The notes beneath the pieces are model-generated. The model saw nothing but the letters and a program-made list of their open reading frames with translations, searched no databases and was not told where the DNA came from. DNA of 5,741 bases from an uncultured Alistipes sp. (lineage in GTDB: Bacteria > Bacteroidota > Bacteroidia > Bacteroidales > Rikenellaceae). The position numbers and the translations under genes were made by a program. Shown here piece by piece: positions 5,299 through 5,741 of the stretch. The stretch covers positions 1-5,741 of the forward strand of contig CAAGKW010000253.1 of NCBI GenBank assembly GCA_900770585.1. Direction: 5' to 3'. Positions within the stretch are counted from its first letter, which is position 1. Each line of letters begins with the position of its first letter.

Positions 5299-5365
5299 GC
5301 GGATTCCTCGAATCCGCACACCTTCGGGGGCTCGCCTTCGGCGACCGCCCCAGCCCCCGAAGGTG
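5299..5365 (-). repeat. Two-part palindromic element, copy E2 (inverted relative to E1 and E3)
   Basis: Read on the minus strand, the outer stem is CACCTTCGGGGGCT (5352-5365) with a perfect complement at 5319-5332 (14 bp). The bulge is GGGGCGGT (5344-5351), identical to E1. The inner hairpin is CGCC-GAA-GGCG (5333-5343). After 1 nt comes the second hairpin GCGGATTC-GAG-GAATCCGC (5299-5317, 8 bp). The outer arms differ from E1 at one pair only: T-A in E1 (1760/1792) is G-C here (5357/5327). It lies 30 bp past the stop codon of the polyprenyl synthase gene in the direction of transcription, without a following T run. Confidence 0.85.
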
Positions 5366-5395
5366 CGTTCGCCACAAGAGTAATGTTATCTCCTC

Positions 5396-5741
5396 CTACT
5401 TGCTTCGACCCATCAGGCTTTGGGCAAATTCGCGCATCTGAGCCGTGCGCTCGGCCGAAACACTCAGCGCATCGAGAGCCTCCAACGCACGGTCGAAATG
5501 GAACTTAATTCGCTGCTCGGTCAGCGTGCGTACATCGGCCTTGTCGAACAACTCGCGGGCACGTGCCACCTTCTGCTCGGGCAGCAACGACTCGCGCTGA
5601 TGCAACGACAGCAACTCGCGTCGCTCCTCCTCGCCCAAACCATTCAACGCCGAGATCATCAGGAAGGTCTTTTTACCTTCGAGAATATCGCCACCAATCG
5701 CCTTACCCAACTGAGCCTCAGTGCCGTAGCTATCCAGCAGG
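5396..5741 (-). CDS. Polyprenyl diphosphate synthase family protein, C-terminal part (5' end outside window)
   Basis: The last 114 complete codons of a trans-isoprenyl diphosphate synthase, which elongates allylic diphosphates with isopentenyl diphosphate in the cytoplasm. The visible start LLDSYGTEAQLGKAIGGDILEGKKTFLMISAL is diagnostic: the Asp of LLD should be the last residue of the second aspartate-rich motif (DDxxD, the first two Asp lying just outside), and IGGDI-x-x-GKKTFL is the conserved lysine region that binds the diphosphate. The rest is a helical C-terminus with no further motif, ending MGRSK. About two thirds of the protein, including the first aspartate-rich motif and the residues that set product length, is outside the window, so farnesyl, geranylgeranyl or longer products cannot be told apart. 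TTG at 5708-5710 is an internal Leu codon, not the start. No terminator with a T run follows; element E2 does. Confidence 0.9.
   Translation of the reverse strand, partial: LLDSYGTEAQLGKAIGGDILEGKKTFLMISALNGLGEEERRELLSLHQRESLLPEQKVARARELFDKADVRTLTEQRIKFHFDRALEALDALSVSAERTAQMREFAQSLMGRSK

Noticed and set aside
1752..5365. Terminal inverted repeats of a single transposon spanning E1 to E2
   Set aside because: E1 and E2 are in opposite orientation about 3.6 kb apart and nearly alike, but each is a complete folded element, a third copy lies between them, and the enclosed genes are ordinary chromosomal ones with no transposase.

Overview
The window looks like ordinary chromosome of a gut-type Bacteroidales bacterium, most likely Alistipes or a close relative (Rikenellaceae). 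This rests on Bacteroidetes-type promoter boxes (TAnnTTTG) in front of three transcription units, AT-rich leaders without clear Shine-Dalgarno sites, GC-rich codon use, and protein families in typical Bacteroidales form. The genus is an inference. No prophage, transposase, CRISPR array or defence gene is visible.

Layout, left to right. A factor-independent terminator (1-27) closes a minus-strand gene for a small Trp-rich membrane protein (53-469) that I do not recognise; it has its own promoter box (498-505). Next is a minus-strand tRNA-Leu(CAG) (618-699) with a strong terminator (584-612) and a near-ideal promoter (734-766). Back to back with it, a plus-strand promoter box drives a secreted alpha/beta-hydrolase esterase (815-1666), ended by a terminator (1686-1715). 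The rest of the window is minus-strand genes: an Xaa-Pro aminopeptidase P (1895-3289, terminator 1842-1869), a U32-family protein resembling the tRNA-hydroxylation protein TrhP (3658-4902), and the C-terminal end of a polyprenyl diphosphate synthase cut by the right edge (5396-5741). These three look like independent housekeeping functions (peptide turnover, tRNA modification, isoprenoid chain elongation); nothing suggests a shared pathway.

The unusual content is between the genes. Two long gaps in the minus-strand run (3290-3657 and 4903-5395) are filled with tandem copies of a roughly 162-bp unit built from hairpins: 1.5 copies in the first and 2.5 in the second. The units diverge between the two gaps but keep their architecture. 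In both gaps the last unit breaks off after its first hairpin and is followed by a different, two-part palindromic element. That element has a long outer stem with an 8-nt G-rich bulge and an inner hairpin, next to a smaller hairpin. A third copy stands alone between the two convergent terminators near 1752-1819. The three copies have different stem sequences but preserved pairing, including compensatory changes, so the folded shape seems to be what is maintained. This composite repeat system is the best candidate in the window for something undescribed. Its function and mobility cannot be settled from one window.
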